Of a stretch of 64,000 nt of DNA, positions 53,812-63,212 are shown piece after piece; within the stretch, counting starts at the first letter, position 1, and every line of letters starts with the position of its first letter. The notes beneath the pieces were generated by a model, which saw nothing but the letters and a program-made list of their open reading frames with translations, searched no databases and was not told where the DNA came from. The stretch covers positions 620,001 through 684,000 of the forward strand of contig NZ_JACHFR010000001.1 of the NCBI RefSeq assembly GCF_014202035.1. Direction: 5' to 3'. Position numbers and translations under genes: made by a program. The DNA comes from Treponema rectale (GTDB lineage: Bacteria; Spirochaetota; Spirochaetia; Treponematales; Treponemataceae).

Positions 53812-53818
53812 TATCTTT

Positions 53819-55045
53819 ATGAACATTGCATTGTTTACCGACAGCTATCTGCCTACAAAAAGCGGAATAGTTACTGTTGTGGTACAGTTAAAAAAGATAT
53901 TAGAGGAATACGGGCATAACGTTGTAGTGATAACAGTCAATTGTCATGAAATTGATGAAGATGCCCCGGAAGAAAAGAACGTCCTCAGAGTAAAATCGAT
54001 AAAGACAGTTTACGGAAATCATCAGTATATAGGGATTCCCTCCAGGCATAAGGTTGTTGCTTTCCTGAAGGAACATAATGTTCAGCTTATTCATGCCCAC
54101 ACGGAATTTTTTGTCGGACACTGTGCTACCGTTGCGGGAAAAAAACTTGGGATACCGGTAATTGCAACTACCCATACAATGTGGGAGGATTATTACCGTT
54201 ATTATCTTAAAATCGGAAAAGTCATTCCTAAAAAAGCAATCAGAAAAATAGTCCGCGTTCTTTACAAGCGCTTCTATGCATTCATAAACGTATCGGAAAA
54301 GGCCAGAAATTATTTTAAGCAGCCGTTCATGCTTCCGGAGACTCCAAGTGCAGTAATTCCCAATGCCATTGATGCCTCCAGGTTTTCTCAGCGCAGCTGT
54401 TCTGAAGAAGAAAAGACTGCCTTAAGGAAAAAACTGGGTATTCAGGAAGGGGACAGGGTCGTGCTCTATGTGGGCCGCATAGTGGAGGAAAAACGCCTTA
54501 AGGAACTTTATGAGATAATGAAGCATGTCGTACAGAAAAAGGACGGCATAAAGATGCTTTTTGTTGGTTCCGGAGCAATGGAAGAACCTTTAAGGGAACA
54601 GTGCCGGAATGAAGGACTTTCTTCCAGAATAATATTTACGGGATTCATTGACTGGACTGAACTGTACATGTACTACGACATAAGTGACCTGTTCGTTACG
54701 GCATCCCTTTCTGAAATGCACTCCATGACCATTCTTGAAGCCCTGGTATCAGCAAAACCGGTGGTATGCCGCAGGGACACTAGTTTTTCTGATACTGTAT
54801 TTGACGGAAAGGACGGTTATTACGCGGATACTGACAGGCAGATGGAGGATAAGATACTGAAGCTGCTTGAGGATACTGAACTTATGAAAAAGATGGGGGA
54901 AGAAGCTAAAAAAGTTTCTGAATCCTTTACCCTTGACATACACGGAAGGCGGACTCTTGCTTTTTATGAACTCGTAATGAAGACTTTTCCGAGAAAAGTA
55001 ACTTCTGAGATGCTGAAGAAAGCCGTAGAAAGCGTTTCCCGTTAA
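53819..55045 (+). CDS. GT4-family glycosyltransferase
   Basis: 408 residues with the GT-B fold of GT4 enzymes. Donor-side loop near the start (TDSYLPTKSGIVTVV), HAHTEFFVGHCA in the first domain, VLYVGRIVEEKRLKEL at the domain boundary, and the E-x7-E region SLSEMHSMTILEALVSAKPVV. It resembles the diacylglycerol glucosyltransferases and other lipid or surface glycosyltransferases of spirochetes. The acceptor is unknown. Two outer-membrane proteins follow 32 bases later, fitting a role in envelope glycolipid or polysaccharide assembly. Confidence 0.92.
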   Translation: MNIALFTDSYLPTKSGIVTVVVQLKKILEEYGHNVVVITVNCHEIDEDAPEEKNVLRVKSIKTVYGNHQYIGIPSRHKVVAFLKEHNVQLIHAHTEFFVGHCATVAGKKLGIPVIATTHTMWEDYYRYYLKIGKVIPKKAIRKIVRVLYKRFYAFINVSEKARNYFKQPFMLPETPSAVIPNAIDASRFSQRSCSEEEKTALRKKLGIQEGDRVVLYVGRIVEEKRLKELYEIMKHVVQKKDGIKMLFVGSGAMEEPLREQCRNEGLSSRIIFTGFIDWTELYMYYDISDLFVTASLSEMHSMTILEALVSAKPVVCRRDTSFSDTVFDGKDGYYADTDRQMEDKILKLLEDTELMKKMGEEAKKVSESFTLDIHGRRTLAFYELVMKTFPRKVTSEMLKKAVESVSR

Positions 55046-55077
55046 AATAAAAACACAGAAAAAAATATGGTGGAAAA

Positions 55078-56790
55078 ATGAAAAAAAGTTTTATTGCAGC
55101 ATTGCTTTTTATTTCAGGAATTATGGCCCGGGCATTTGAGGTACCCTCTGCCGTAAGGGGAAGTCAGGAACTTCTTGAAAGCGGACACTGGGTTTATGAT
55201 TCTCTTGCAAAAATTTCTCTTGAGCAGGGTAGAATTGATTTTAGTGACAGTTCGCCCCTTTCCATTTTTGAAATCAGGTCTCTTCTTATGGAAGCGGATT
55301 ATGATTCTCTTTCAGATACAGGCAAAAAAGAGTTTGACCGCGTGCTTTCCTATACCAGAGAGAAGAATATTGCTTTCAATGCCTCTGTTTTTTCCCTTAC
55401 TTTTGAACCTGAAGTAAACATTGAGGGTTATTATAAGGCCAATGATGACCTTGATTATGTATATGACAGGTATGAGCGCAGGGATTTTGTAAAGGTTCCT
55501 TTTGCAGTTCAGGGCGGTGACTGGTTTACCATGAAGATGGACCTTGCCTTCAGACAGAACAAGGGGGTTATGGCCCATGACGATAATTATGTGAACATTC
55601 CTCTGGAAGCCGGCGCTGTTGACGTTAATTTTCCTGATAACGGTTATTTTTCTACCGGATACTCATTTACTGATGATGCAGGAGTTAATTTCAGGCTTGG
55701 TACCGGAACCCAGAGTGTGGGACGCTCGCTTACTGGAAGCGTCATAATGAGTGAATACCTTACCGGTACTTCATGGGCTAATCTTGAGCTTTACAGCAGG
55801 GATTTCCGTTACAACATGAATGTTACTCAGTTCAATGTAGACAAGTACATGTATACACACCGGCTTGAAGCCAGATTTTTTAAGAAGATTTCATTTATGG
55901 CACAGGAGAGCGTACTTGTTTATGCTCCGATGGAACTCAGGTTCCTTAATCCCCTTACGATATATCACGGCATGAGTCCGTGGAGGGATTATCAGCCGGA
56001 GGAGGATGACTCGGAAACAAATGTATGTGCCTATCTTGCCCTTAAACTTAATGTTGTTCCGGTAAAATATCTCAGGTTTTACGGAATGTTTGCCATGACT
56101 CAGTATCAGACTCCCTATGAACTTGAAAACTGGCCTACGGACTGTACTCCTAACGGACTTGGTTTTCAGGGAGGTGCGGAAGCTTACATTCCCTGCAGAA
56201 ACGGATATTTCCATGCATGGCTTGAAGGCTACTGGGCTGATCCGTACATGTATGTAAAGGAAGATCCTAACTGGAGTATGGTTCGTACATATGCGGAAAA
56301 CATAGGAGACATGGCTGTCTTTTATGAATGGGTAGGTTCTCCTTTTGGTCCTGATACCATTGCCGGGGAACTTAATGCCGGTTACGAAGTTCCTGACAGA
56401 TGGAGCGTTACAGGTTCTTATCTGTTCATGGCCAGGGGGGAATATTCCGGAACGAATATCTTTACGGAAGCTCTTGACTGGGGCGGAGTTGACACTGTCT
56501 GTGATCCTAAAGAATGGGTTTATCCGGATCCTTATAATGAAAAATATGGAGAGGATGCAAGAGCTGTTGCAAAAAAACAGCAGAGCCTTACCTGTCCGTC
56601 CGGTACTCCTGAATATGTAAACAGAATGAGCCTCAGGGGAACGTTGTGTGCTTCTTCTGCCGTAAAGTTTACCGTTCAGGGAGCATTTACATTTATATTC
56701 AACCATGATAATAACGAGGGCGATTTTGAATATGGTCCTGAATTTGCGTTCGTTACCAGCATAAAGCTGAAGGAGTTCCTTTTTAAATGA
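55078..56790 (+). CDS. Outer-membrane beta-barrel protein, Wzi-like
   Basis: 570 residues with a signal peptide (MKKSFIAALLFISGIMARA). The mature chain consists of long amphipathic beta strands typical of an outer-membrane barrel (YFSTGYSFTDDAGVNFRLG, LNPLTIYHGMSPWRDY, FHAWLEGYWADPYMY) and ends in a terminal Phe (KLKEFLF-K), close to the usual barrel-insertion signature. The N-terminal helical segment and overall layout resemble Wzi/OprM-like capsule-assembly or polysaccharide-binding barrels. GGTGG precedes the ATG. It overlaps the next gene by four bases. Confidence 0.75.
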   Translation: MKKSFIAALLFISGIMARAFEVPSAVRGSQELLESGHWVYDSLAKISLEQGRIDFSDSSPLSIFEIRSLLMEADYDSLSDTGKKEFDRVLSYTREKNIAFNASVFSLTFEPEVNIEGYYKANDDLDYVYDRYERRDFVKVPFAVQGGDWFTMKMDLAFRQNKGVMAHDDNYVNIPLEAGAVDVNFPDNGYFSTGYSFTDDAGVNFRLGTGTQSVGRSLTGSVIMSEYLTGTSWANLELYSRDFRYNMNVTQFNVDKYMYTHRLEARFFKKISFMAQESVLVYAPMELRFLNPLTIYHGMSPWRDYQPEEDDSETNVCAYLALKLNVVPVKYLRFYGMFAMTQYQTPYELENWPTDCTPNGLGFQGGAEAYIPCRNGYFHAWLEGYWADPYMYVKEDPNWSMVRTYAENIGDMAVFYEWVGSPFGPDTIAGELNAGYEVPDRWSVTGSYLFMARGEYSGTNIFTEALDWGGVDTVCDPKEWVYPDPYNEKYGEDARAVAKKQQSLTCPSGTPEYVNRMSLRGTLCASSAVKFTVQGAFTFIFNHDNNEGDFEYGPEFAFVTSIKLKEFLFK

Positions 56791-58637
56791 AAAAGTTTTT
56801 AGTATTTATTCTCAGCATTTTTATTGCAGCTGAGATTTTTGCCCAGATGAGTGTAAATCCTCAGCATGATTTTTATTCTTATGCTCAGGAATGGTATTTA
56901 CGGGGCTATGTAGAGGAACTGCCTCCTTTACGTCCTTATCCTGTGTCTAAAATCAAGCAGATTCTTACATCCGTTCTTGAAAAGACTGAGGATGACGGGG
57001 TATCAGACGGGGATTTCCTTATTGCTTCCCGCCTGTACGAGGAACTTACCGGAAAAAATTATCATGTGGAACTTTCAAGTACTCTGAATGTTGTTCATGA
57101 CATTACTGATGACGGTAATGAGGAACTGGATTCCGGAACCAACAAGCTTCTCAGTATTTATCCGTCAGTTCAGGGAGACCTTTCTTTTAAGGATGATTTT
57201 GTTTCCATGGGATATAAACTCGGCTTTACAGCAAGAAATTCAGAAAATGAACTGGATTTTCTTCCTGTATATTACCGCTCGGAACATGATTCAATTCAGG
57301 ATCCTGCCTCTGTAGGTCCTGCAAAGGTTTATCTTGATGCAGATAATGTAATAACTGTGGGGTATAATAATCTTTACCTTCAGGCTGGAATTTACCGGAG
57401 TGGTTACGGCAATTTTATAGGACAGGGACTTGCCCTTAATGATTCAACCTATCATTCAGGAAACATTTCTTTTACATATATGGGAGACCTGGTAACTTAT
57501 GCCCAGCAGCTTTCCGTAATAGGAGCTACTTCCAGTTATAACGGAGATAATCTTAACCCGAATAAGGTTCTTGCCTTTCATCAGATTTCGTTCAAGCCTT
57601 TCAGCTTTCTTGAAGTTGCGTATTATGAATCAATCGTGTACGGACACAGGTTTGATTTAAGCTATGCTCTTCCTGTTCCTTACATGGTTGCCCAGGGGGT
57701 AGGCGGCTGTTCTGATAATCTTCAGATGGGACTGAGGTTTGATGTCCGCCCGTATAATGAACTTCTCTGGACTACAGATATTTACGTAGATGATTTTTCT
57801 GTCAATGATATCGTAAAGCTTCACGTTGACGCAAAGTACAGAATCGCATTTCAGACGGGACTTCTGTATACTCCGTCAAATTCTTTTTGTGACGCCCTCA
57901 GCCTTAATTATACACTTGTAACTCCTTATACGTACAGTCACTGGCAGTATGATTCAGACAGTGTTGCTTCAATCGGAGCCGGCACCATTAACTATCAGGA
58001 TTACAGCAATTCCGGCATTCAGATGGGAGCAAACATTCCTCCTAATTCTGATGCCATAAACATGAGTATTACTTTTAGCCCGTTGAAGAGTCATAACCTT
58101 AAGCTTTCCGTTCATACGAATTACCTTCGCCATGGAAATGTAAGCGAAAGCCTTACGGATGAGGAAGCTCTCCGCTATCTTCTTGCAGATGCAGGGGTGT
58201 ATGCTACAGACGGAAGTTACAGACAGCATTCCATGTATGAATCTGCTGACGGAGACAGTTCCGGAGATCATGTTGATACTGCATGGAATCATCTGAACTT
58301 TCTTTCTCAGGATAATCAGATGTATATAATTCAGATTGGAGCAGATGCGGAATATAAATTCCCGTCTTCAAAGAAAGGTCATAGTCTTTCCTTAAAATTT
58401 GGTTATATGTTTGAATATATGCATAATTATGGTGTTGATAACAATATGTATCCGGGCGGACTTGTAAAGGAAGAATCAGAAGGAGTTTATCTTTATGACG
58501 GTAAAAAATATTCTGATACTGAGACAGTAGACGGCAGTGTTTCTGACCTTGTAAACATCTTTAAGGATGAATGGAAATCAGGGCTTGTCAACAGACTTTC
58601 CAATTATGTTACGGTTGGATTCTGCTATCGTTTTTAA
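56787..58637 (+). CDS. Outer-membrane beta-barrel protein, Wzi-like, second copy
   Basis: 616 residues with a signal peptide (MKKFLVFILSIFIAAEIFA). The mature N-terminus (YAQEWYLRGYVEELPPLRP and PVSKIKQILTSVLE) matches the RG-x-x-x-x-LPP-x-RPYPxS pattern of Wzi-like capsule-assembly proteins, and the rest is an outer-membrane barrel ending in VTVGFCYRF. It shares the general layout of the gene before it, overlaps it by four bases, and both follow a glycosyltransferase; together they suggest surface glycan handling. The match to Wzi is inferred from motif and layout, not a database search. Confidence 0.78.
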   Translation: MKKFLVFILSIFIAAEIFAQMSVNPQHDFYSYAQEWYLRGYVEELPPLRPYPVSKIKQILTSVLEKTEDDGVSDGDFLIASRLYEELTGKNYHVELSSTLNVVHDITDDGNEELDSGTNKLLSIYPSVQGDLSFKDDFVSMGYKLGFTARNSENELDFLPVYYRSEHDSIQDPASVGPAKVYLDADNVITVGYNNLYLQAGIYRSGYGNFIGQGLALNDSTYHSGNISFTYMGDLVTYAQQLSVIGATSSYNGDNLNPNKVLAFHQISFKPFSFLEVAYYESIVYGHRFDLSYALPVPYMVAQGVGGCSDNLQMGLRFDVRPYNELLWTTDIYVDDFSVNDIVKLHVDAKYRIAFQTGLLYTPSNSFCDALSLNYTLVTPYTYSHWQYDSDSVASIGAGTINYQDYSNSGIQMGANIPPNSDAINMSITFSPLKSHNLKLSVHTNYLRHGNVSESLTDEEALRYLLADAGVYATDGSYRQHSMYESADGDSSGDHVDTAWNHLNFLSQDNQMYIIQIGADAEYKFPSSKKGHSLSLKFGYMFEYMHNYGVDNNMYPGGLVKEESEGVYLYDGKKYSDTETVDGSVSDLVNIFKDEWKSGLVNRLSNYVTVGFCYRF

Positions 58638-58662
58638 TTCAGCTGTTTAGGGAATTACGTTA

Positions 58663-59883
58663 ATGAAAAATAATCAGGTTAATCTTGAAGTATACAACCA
58701 GATGTATCTCGGAAAACTTGGAGAACTTACTCTAAAGGGTTCCAATGTCAAAGTTTTCGAAAAGCAGCTTTTAACTAATGTAAAGTATGCTTTATCAGGA
58801 CTTCCTGCAAAAATGTGGCTTTCTTCCGGAAGACTCTATATTGCATGTAAGGAAGAGTGTTGTGCTGCTGTTGAATATGCCCTTGATCACCTTATAGGAA
58901 TAACAGGCTGGGCTAAGGTTCGCTGTGTAGAAAAAACAATAGATGCCATTAAGGCTGCCGTCAGGGAAGAAGGTCTGGCTGCAAAGGCTTCAGGGGCAAA
59001 GTCCTTTAAGATTGATGCAAGGCGTGAAGATAAAGCTTTTGAATTGAACTCCTATGAAATTGCCATCCAGGCAGCAGGGGTACTTTTTGATGATAATACT
59101 CTTGCAGTAGATGTTCATCATCCTGATGCTGTAATAAATGTGGAAGTTCGGGATAAGTGCTATGTTTACTGTGCTCAGAAAAAGACCTGCCGTGGACTTC
59201 CTGTTGGAGTAAGCGGAAAGGGACTTCTTCTTTTAAGCGGAGGAATAGACAGTCCTGTTGCCGGTTACCGCATGATGCGCCGGGGAATGAAAGTGGACTG
59301 TATTTATTTTCATTCATATCCTTATACATCTGAAGAAGCTCAGAAAAAGGTTGAGGATCTTGCAAAAATAATAGGTCAGTTCGGAGTAGAAACCTATCTG
59401 AATGTCATTCCGTTTACTCAGGTTCAGATGCACATAAAGTCTCATTCTCCGGAAAACTATTCAACCCTCATGCTCAGACTCTGCATGATGAAGTGTGCAA
59501 ATCTTCTGGCTCCAAGAACAGGTGCCCAGGCAATAATTACAGGAGAAAGCCTCGGTCAGGTTGCAAGTCAGACCAACGAAAATATGGCCTGTACGGAAAG
59601 TTTTGCAGAATATCCTCTGTACAGACCTCTTATAGGACTTGATAAAGAAGAAATTATTAACACTGCTGAATTTTTGGGAACTTATCCGATTTCCATACTT
59701 CCTTATGAAGACTGCTGTGTTCTTTTCAGTCCGCGCCATCCTGTTCTGAGGGCTCCTGTAGAAGAAGCTAAGAGAATTTATGATGAGATGAAAATTGATG
59801 AATTAGTTCAGAAAGCATTTGACGAACGTAAGATAATTCATTTTTCAATTCAGGATTCAATAAAGGAACAGTTTGGACAGTAA
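58663..59883 (+). CDS. thiI: tRNA 4-thiouridine synthase ThiI
   Basis: 406 residues. ThiI activates U8 of tRNA for sulphur transfer. It has the NFLD/THUMP region (LTLKGSNVKVFEKQL and SFKIDARREDKAFELNSYE) and the PP-loop LLLSGGIDSPVAGYRMM followed by VDCIYFHSYPYTSE. Cys residues in the catalytic region are present (CMMKCAN). The C-terminal rhodanese domain of E. coli ThiI is absent, as in many bacteria that make 4-thiouridine without it. AGGGAA precedes the ATG. Confidence 0.95.
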   Translation: MKNNQVNLEVYNQMYLGKLGELTLKGSNVKVFEKQLLTNVKYALSGLPAKMWLSSGRLYIACKEECCAAVEYALDHLIGITGWAKVRCVEKTIDAIKAAVREEGLAAKASGAKSFKIDARREDKAFELNSYEIAIQAAGVLFDDNTLAVDVHHPDAVINVEVRDKCYVYCAQKKTCRGLPVGVSGKGLLLLSGGIDSPVAGYRMMRRGMKVDCIYFHSYPYTSEEAQKKVEDLAKIIGQFGVETYLNVIPFTQVQMHIKSHSPENYSTLMLRLCMMKCANLLAPRTGAQAIITGESLGQVASQTNENMACTESFAEYPLYRPLIGLDKEEIINTAEFLGTYPISILPYEDCCVLFSPRHPVLRAPVEEAKRIYDEMKIDELVQKAFDERKIIHFSIQDSIKEQFGQ

Positions 59884-59887
59884 GTAA

Positions 59888-61057
59888 GTGTTTTTTTTCA
59901 GATTTTCTGCTGCATTAAAAAAAATCCTCATTCCTGCAGCCGCCCTGGTTCTTACGGTTCATCCTGCAGCACAGGTTCCGGGAACCTTTGTGGAAGCAGA
60001 ACCGCTTTTTGAGGAACCTGCGCAGACTTCTGAAAATACAGTTCCTCTGCTGCTGAAGGGAATCTGGTCAAATAAAAACCGTTATGTTGTATTTGATACA
60101 GGTTATCTTTCTGCTCCGGATTCTTCAGTTCCTCAGATAGTCCTCAGGGTGTTTTACGGGCTTTATGATGACAGGGCTCAGGAAAGTTCTGAGTATACGC
60201 AGTCTCATGAGAGGAATGTAAATGACGTTACTCCTCAGGCTAAGGCTCAGGAAAATTCAGTGACCTATCATCCTCTTACCCAGCAGCTTTTTCCCCGGGA
60301 GTACGGTCTTGACGTAATCAATGAGAACGGAAATATCTATTCGGCGGGGACTGCAAGCAGTGGTGCCTGGGATCTTGAGATAAAATATGAGGGCTACGGT
60401 GATAAGTATCATGTTCCGGTATGTGTAATAGGGGACAATATTTATCTTGATTTCGTAATAAAAACCTATTCTCCTGAAGATGAATCAAATCCTGTTCTCG
60501 GTTTCTGGCAGGATGCAGGCAGTGCTTCCGGAATTCTTATAAGTCCTCCAGTGCTGAAGAAAGAACTTGTTTCTTATTTTGTTACGGAAAATGCCGTATA
60601 TCACATAAGGTACTGGCGAACGGACATGGAATATGAACCTTCGGTACTTGCCGTATTTTCTGATGGGAATGAAACCTATTCCGTTCCGAAACATCTTCTT
60701 TCCGGTGGAAAAGTCTATACCTGCGTAAACGGAAGGGGAACAAAGATACGGAATATTGAGAAAAGCCAGGATTTTCCTTTTGAATATACCCTTAATTCCG
60801 TAAAAATAACCAGAGAATCTGATGACGGCGGGGAAGATTCATTTATGACGTCTACATTATGTGCTTTCGGAAAACCTTATCTGACCCGAACTGACGGTAC
60901 GATGACTCTTGAGCAGATTCTTGAAAAAGATGCGTCCAGACCTCCATTGCCCCGTAAACCTCTCTTTCCTCCTCACGGCATCCTTGATTTTGACTGGAGC
61001 ATTATTGAAGATCCTCCTTCTGACTGGAACCGGCGCATGCAGGATTTGGGAAAATAG
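59888..61057 (+). CDS. Secreted hypothetical protein, GTG start
   Basis: 389 residues from GTG 59,888, four bases after the thiI stop. A basic start (VFFFRFSAALKK) and hydrophobic stretch (ILIPAAALVLTV) form a signal peptide. The mature part is mostly beta structure (RYVVFDTGYLSAPDS, YHVPVCVIGDNIYLDFVIK, YHIRYWRTDMEYEPSVLAV) without a family I recognise. The C-terminus has a Pro-rich stretch (RPPLPRKPLFPPHG). A perfect palindrome follows the stop. Confidence 0.7.
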   Translation: MFFFRFSAALKKILIPAAALVLTVHPAAQVPGTFVEAEPLFEEPAQTSENTVPLLLKGIWSNKNRYVVFDTGYLSAPDSSVPQIVLRVFYGLYDDRAQESSEYTQSHERNVNDVTPQAKAQENSVTYHPLTQQLFPREYGLDVINENGNIYSAGTASSGAWDLEIKYEGYGDKYHVPVCVIGDNIYLDFVIKTYSPEDESNPVLGFWQDAGSASGILISPPVLKKELVSYFVTENAVYHIRYWRTDMEYEPSVLAVFSDGNETYSVPKHLLSGGKVYTCVNGRGTKIRNIEKSQDFPFEYTLNSVKITRESDDGGEDSFMTSTLCAFGKPYLTRTDGTMTLEQILEKDASRPPLPRKPLFPPHGILDFDWSIIEDPPSDWNRRMQDLGK

Positions 61058-61066
61058 ATTTTATTC

Positions 61067-61082
61067 TTTAAGAATTCTTAAA
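61067..61082. terminator. Possible terminator, short perfect palindrome
   Basis: TTTAAGAATTCTTAAA is a 16-base perfect palindrome ten bases after the stop of the secreted-protein gene, followed by A-rich sequence rather than T. The 161-base gap up to 61,218 also holds a TTGACA at 61,098 without a matching -10 box at the right distance; the hexokinase promoter is unclear. Confidence 0.25.
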
Positions 61083-61218
61083 AAAATTTAAAAAAAATTG
61101 ACATAACAGTAAAAAAAGTGTGGAGAAAACATGCTGAAATGGTGTATTATATACGGGTATTTTATGAAGTTCAGATATTTCAGTCTTCATTGATACGTAT
61201 ATAAAAAAGGGAGTTTTT

Positions 61219-62511
61219 ATGAACAGAGCCGCACAGGCCTTTTTAGGCGCTCACAATTTTCAACATCACATTGACATTAATACCGTTGCTGAATCAATTC
61301 TTTATGACATGCACGAGGGTCTCTGCCGCAGACCGGCCGGACAGGACATGATTCTTACTTATTCCAATCCTCCTGAGCATTCACCTGTTAATAAGACTGT
61401 TATCGTAATTGACGCCGGTGGAACTAATTTCCGTTCCTGCCTTGTTACTTTTGACGCTGAGGGCAATCCTTCAATCTCCGAAATGGAAAAAACAAAGATG
61501 CCTGGAGTTGAGAGGGAACTTTCAAAAAAAGAATTTTTTGATCAGTTTGCAGCTAATCTTGAGCATTTAAAGGATAAGGCTAATCATATCGGTTTCTGTT
61601 TTTCTTATCCTATGACCATTACAGAAGACGGAGACGGCGTTCTTATCGGTTTTGCAAAGGAAGTAAAGGCTCCTGAAGTTAACGGCTGTCATGTAGGCGC
61701 TGAACTTAAAAAGGTTCTTAAGGAACACGGCTGGAAAAATAATCTTGATGTTGTCCTCATGAATGATACTGTATCGGCCCTTCTTGCCGGAGCTGCAGGC
61801 TGTGCTTCAGGAAAGAAATATTCTTCTTACGTAGGATTTATTCTTGGAACCGGTATGAACGGTGCGTATATTCAGAGTGAATGTGACTGTTATCCTGGAG
61901 TAAAAAAGCAGATTGTTGTATGTGAGAGCGGAAAATTCATAAAGCTTCCGTCTTCTGATTTTGACAGGGCCTTTGATGCTAAAAGCCAGAAACCTGGAAC
62001 TTCAATTCTTGAAAAACAGTGTTCCGGTGCATATTTTGGACCTGTTTCTTATGAAATGCTTATGTGTGCGGCAAAGGAAGGTCTTTTTTCTGAGAATTTT
62101 GCAAAAAAACTCCTTTCCCTTGAAAACCTTACACTTATTGAGGTTGATAAATTCCTTCACGGACCTTATAGTGATTCTTGTGTTCTCGGAAAAATCGCTT
62201 CTGAGAGTGCCACACCACAGGATTACGAGATTCTTTTTGATCTTCTGGATGCTGTGGCAGAACGCTGTGCCCGTCTTGCAGCTGCAATCCTTACGGCCTG
62301 TGTCGTAAAAAGCGGCAAAGGAACATCTTCTATTGAACCTGTATGTCTTCTGTGCAACGGTACGACTTTCTTTAAAACTTATAAGGTTTATGACCGTGTA
62401 AAGGGTTATCTTGAAGAAGTTCTTGTAAAACAGCGTAATCTTTATTTTGAAATTGTCGAAAAAGATAATGACATCACTTTCGGAACTGCTATAGGTGCAT
62501 TCCGTCAGTAA
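61219..62511 (+). CDS. Hexokinase of the eukaryotic type
   Basis: 430 residues. It should phosphorylate glucose with ATP. The ROK-unlike, hexokinase-family motifs are clear: DAGGTNFRSCLVTF (phosphate 1), GFCFSYPMT (sugar binding), VVLMNDTVSALLAGAAG (catalytic Asp in MNDT), and FILGTGMNGAYIQ (phosphate 2). This eukaryote-like family is typical of treponemes among bacteria. GGGAG precedes the ATG. It lies 18 bases before flbB. Confidence 0.95.
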   Translation: MNRAAQAFLGAHNFQHHIDINTVAESILYDMHEGLCRRPAGQDMILTYSNPPEHSPVNKTVIVIDAGGTNFRSCLVTFDAEGNPSISEMEKTKMPGVERELSKKEFFDQFAANLEHLKDKANHIGFCFSYPMTITEDGDGVLIGFAKEVKAPEVNGCHVGAELKKVLKEHGWKNNLDVVLMNDTVSALLAGAAGCASGKKYSSYVGFILGTGMNGAYIQSECDCYPGVKKQIVVCESGKFIKLPSSDFDRAFDAKSQKPGTSILEKQCSGAYFGPVSYEMLMCAAKEGLFSENFAKKLLSLENLTLIEVDKFLHGPYSDSCVLGKIASESATPQDYEILFDLLDAVAERCARLAAAILTACVVKSGKGTSSIEPVCLLCNGTTFFKTYKVYDRVKGYLEEVLVKQRNLYFEIVEKDNDITFGTAIGAFRQ

Positions 62512-62529
62512 TTTTATTCAGGAAGTTCT

Positions 62530-63171
62530 ATGGGTGCAAAAAAGGCTTTATTAAAATCGCTGCTATTGATTATTTTGATTATTATTCTTTCTCTTTTCGG
62601 AATACTCTGGTTCGATTTTTTGGGCGTAATACAGGCAAAGTCAGTTTTTGCTCCGCTGTACAGGCTCATAGGTCTTGCACCTCAGACTTCCCGCTCAGTT
62701 TCCGGTCTTGATGATCTGGAACTTTTTGATAAAGACGACGATATCCTTAAAAAAAGAGCTCAAGCCCTTAATCTTGAAAAAGAAGCCCTCTCAAAACGTG
62801 AGTCAGATGCGGCAGAAAAGGAACAGGCTAATATTCTTGTGGCTCAGGAACTGGAAGATGAACGGCTTGCCTTTGAAGAAGAGAAAAAAACATTCAACAA
62901 CCGTGTAAAAAAATACGATGATAAATATATAAGAATCGAACAGCTGGTTTCGCAGTTTAACGGAATGGCTCCTGCAAAGGCAGTAGATATTCTTGTTGAA
63001 ATGTGCAGTACGGACAAACAGTATGTTGTTGATGTCCTTCGTGCAGCTGATGATATTGCAGAACGTGACGGTACGGCTTCTAACGTAAGTTACTGGCTCA
63101 GCCTCATGCCTAAGAATATCTCAGGCGAACTTGCCAGACTTCTGGTTGTAAAACCCGCCAATCTGGAATAG
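62530..63171 (+). CDS. flbB: Flagellar collar protein FlbB
   Basis: 213 residues. One N-terminal membrane helix (SLLLIILIIILSLFGILWF), a charged coiled coil (KKRAQALNLEKEALSKRESD and onward, about residues 75-140) and a C-terminal MgtE_N-like helical domain (QFNGMAPAKAVDILVEM, VVDVLRAADDIAER). This is the FlbB layout; in Borrelia FlbB is a scaffold of the periplasmic flagellar motor collar, encoded just before fliK, as here. GGAAG precedes the ATG. Confidence 0.85.
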   Translation: MGAKKALLKSLLLIILIIILSLFGILWFDFLGVIQAKSVFAPLYRLIGLAPQTSRSVSGLDDLELFDKDDDILKKRAQALNLEKEALSKRESDAAEKEQANILVAQELEDERLAFEEEKKTFNNRVKKYDDKYIRIEQLVSQFNGMAPAKAVDILVEMCSTDKQYVVDVLRAADDIAERDGTASNVSYWLSLMPKNISGELARLLVVKPANLE

Positions 63172-63212
63172 GGAATGCGGCCTTCGGTTCTTAAATAAAC
63201 ACGGAGGCCAGA

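Noticed and set aside
55891-56706. 271-codon open frame on the minus strand
   Set aside because: It lies fully inside the first Wzi-like gene, has no ribosome binding site and no protein-like motif; it is a shadow of the barrel gene.
61098-61103. TTGACA as the hexokinase promoter
   Set aside because: No -10 box at 16-18 bases; the TATTAT at 61,145 is too far away.
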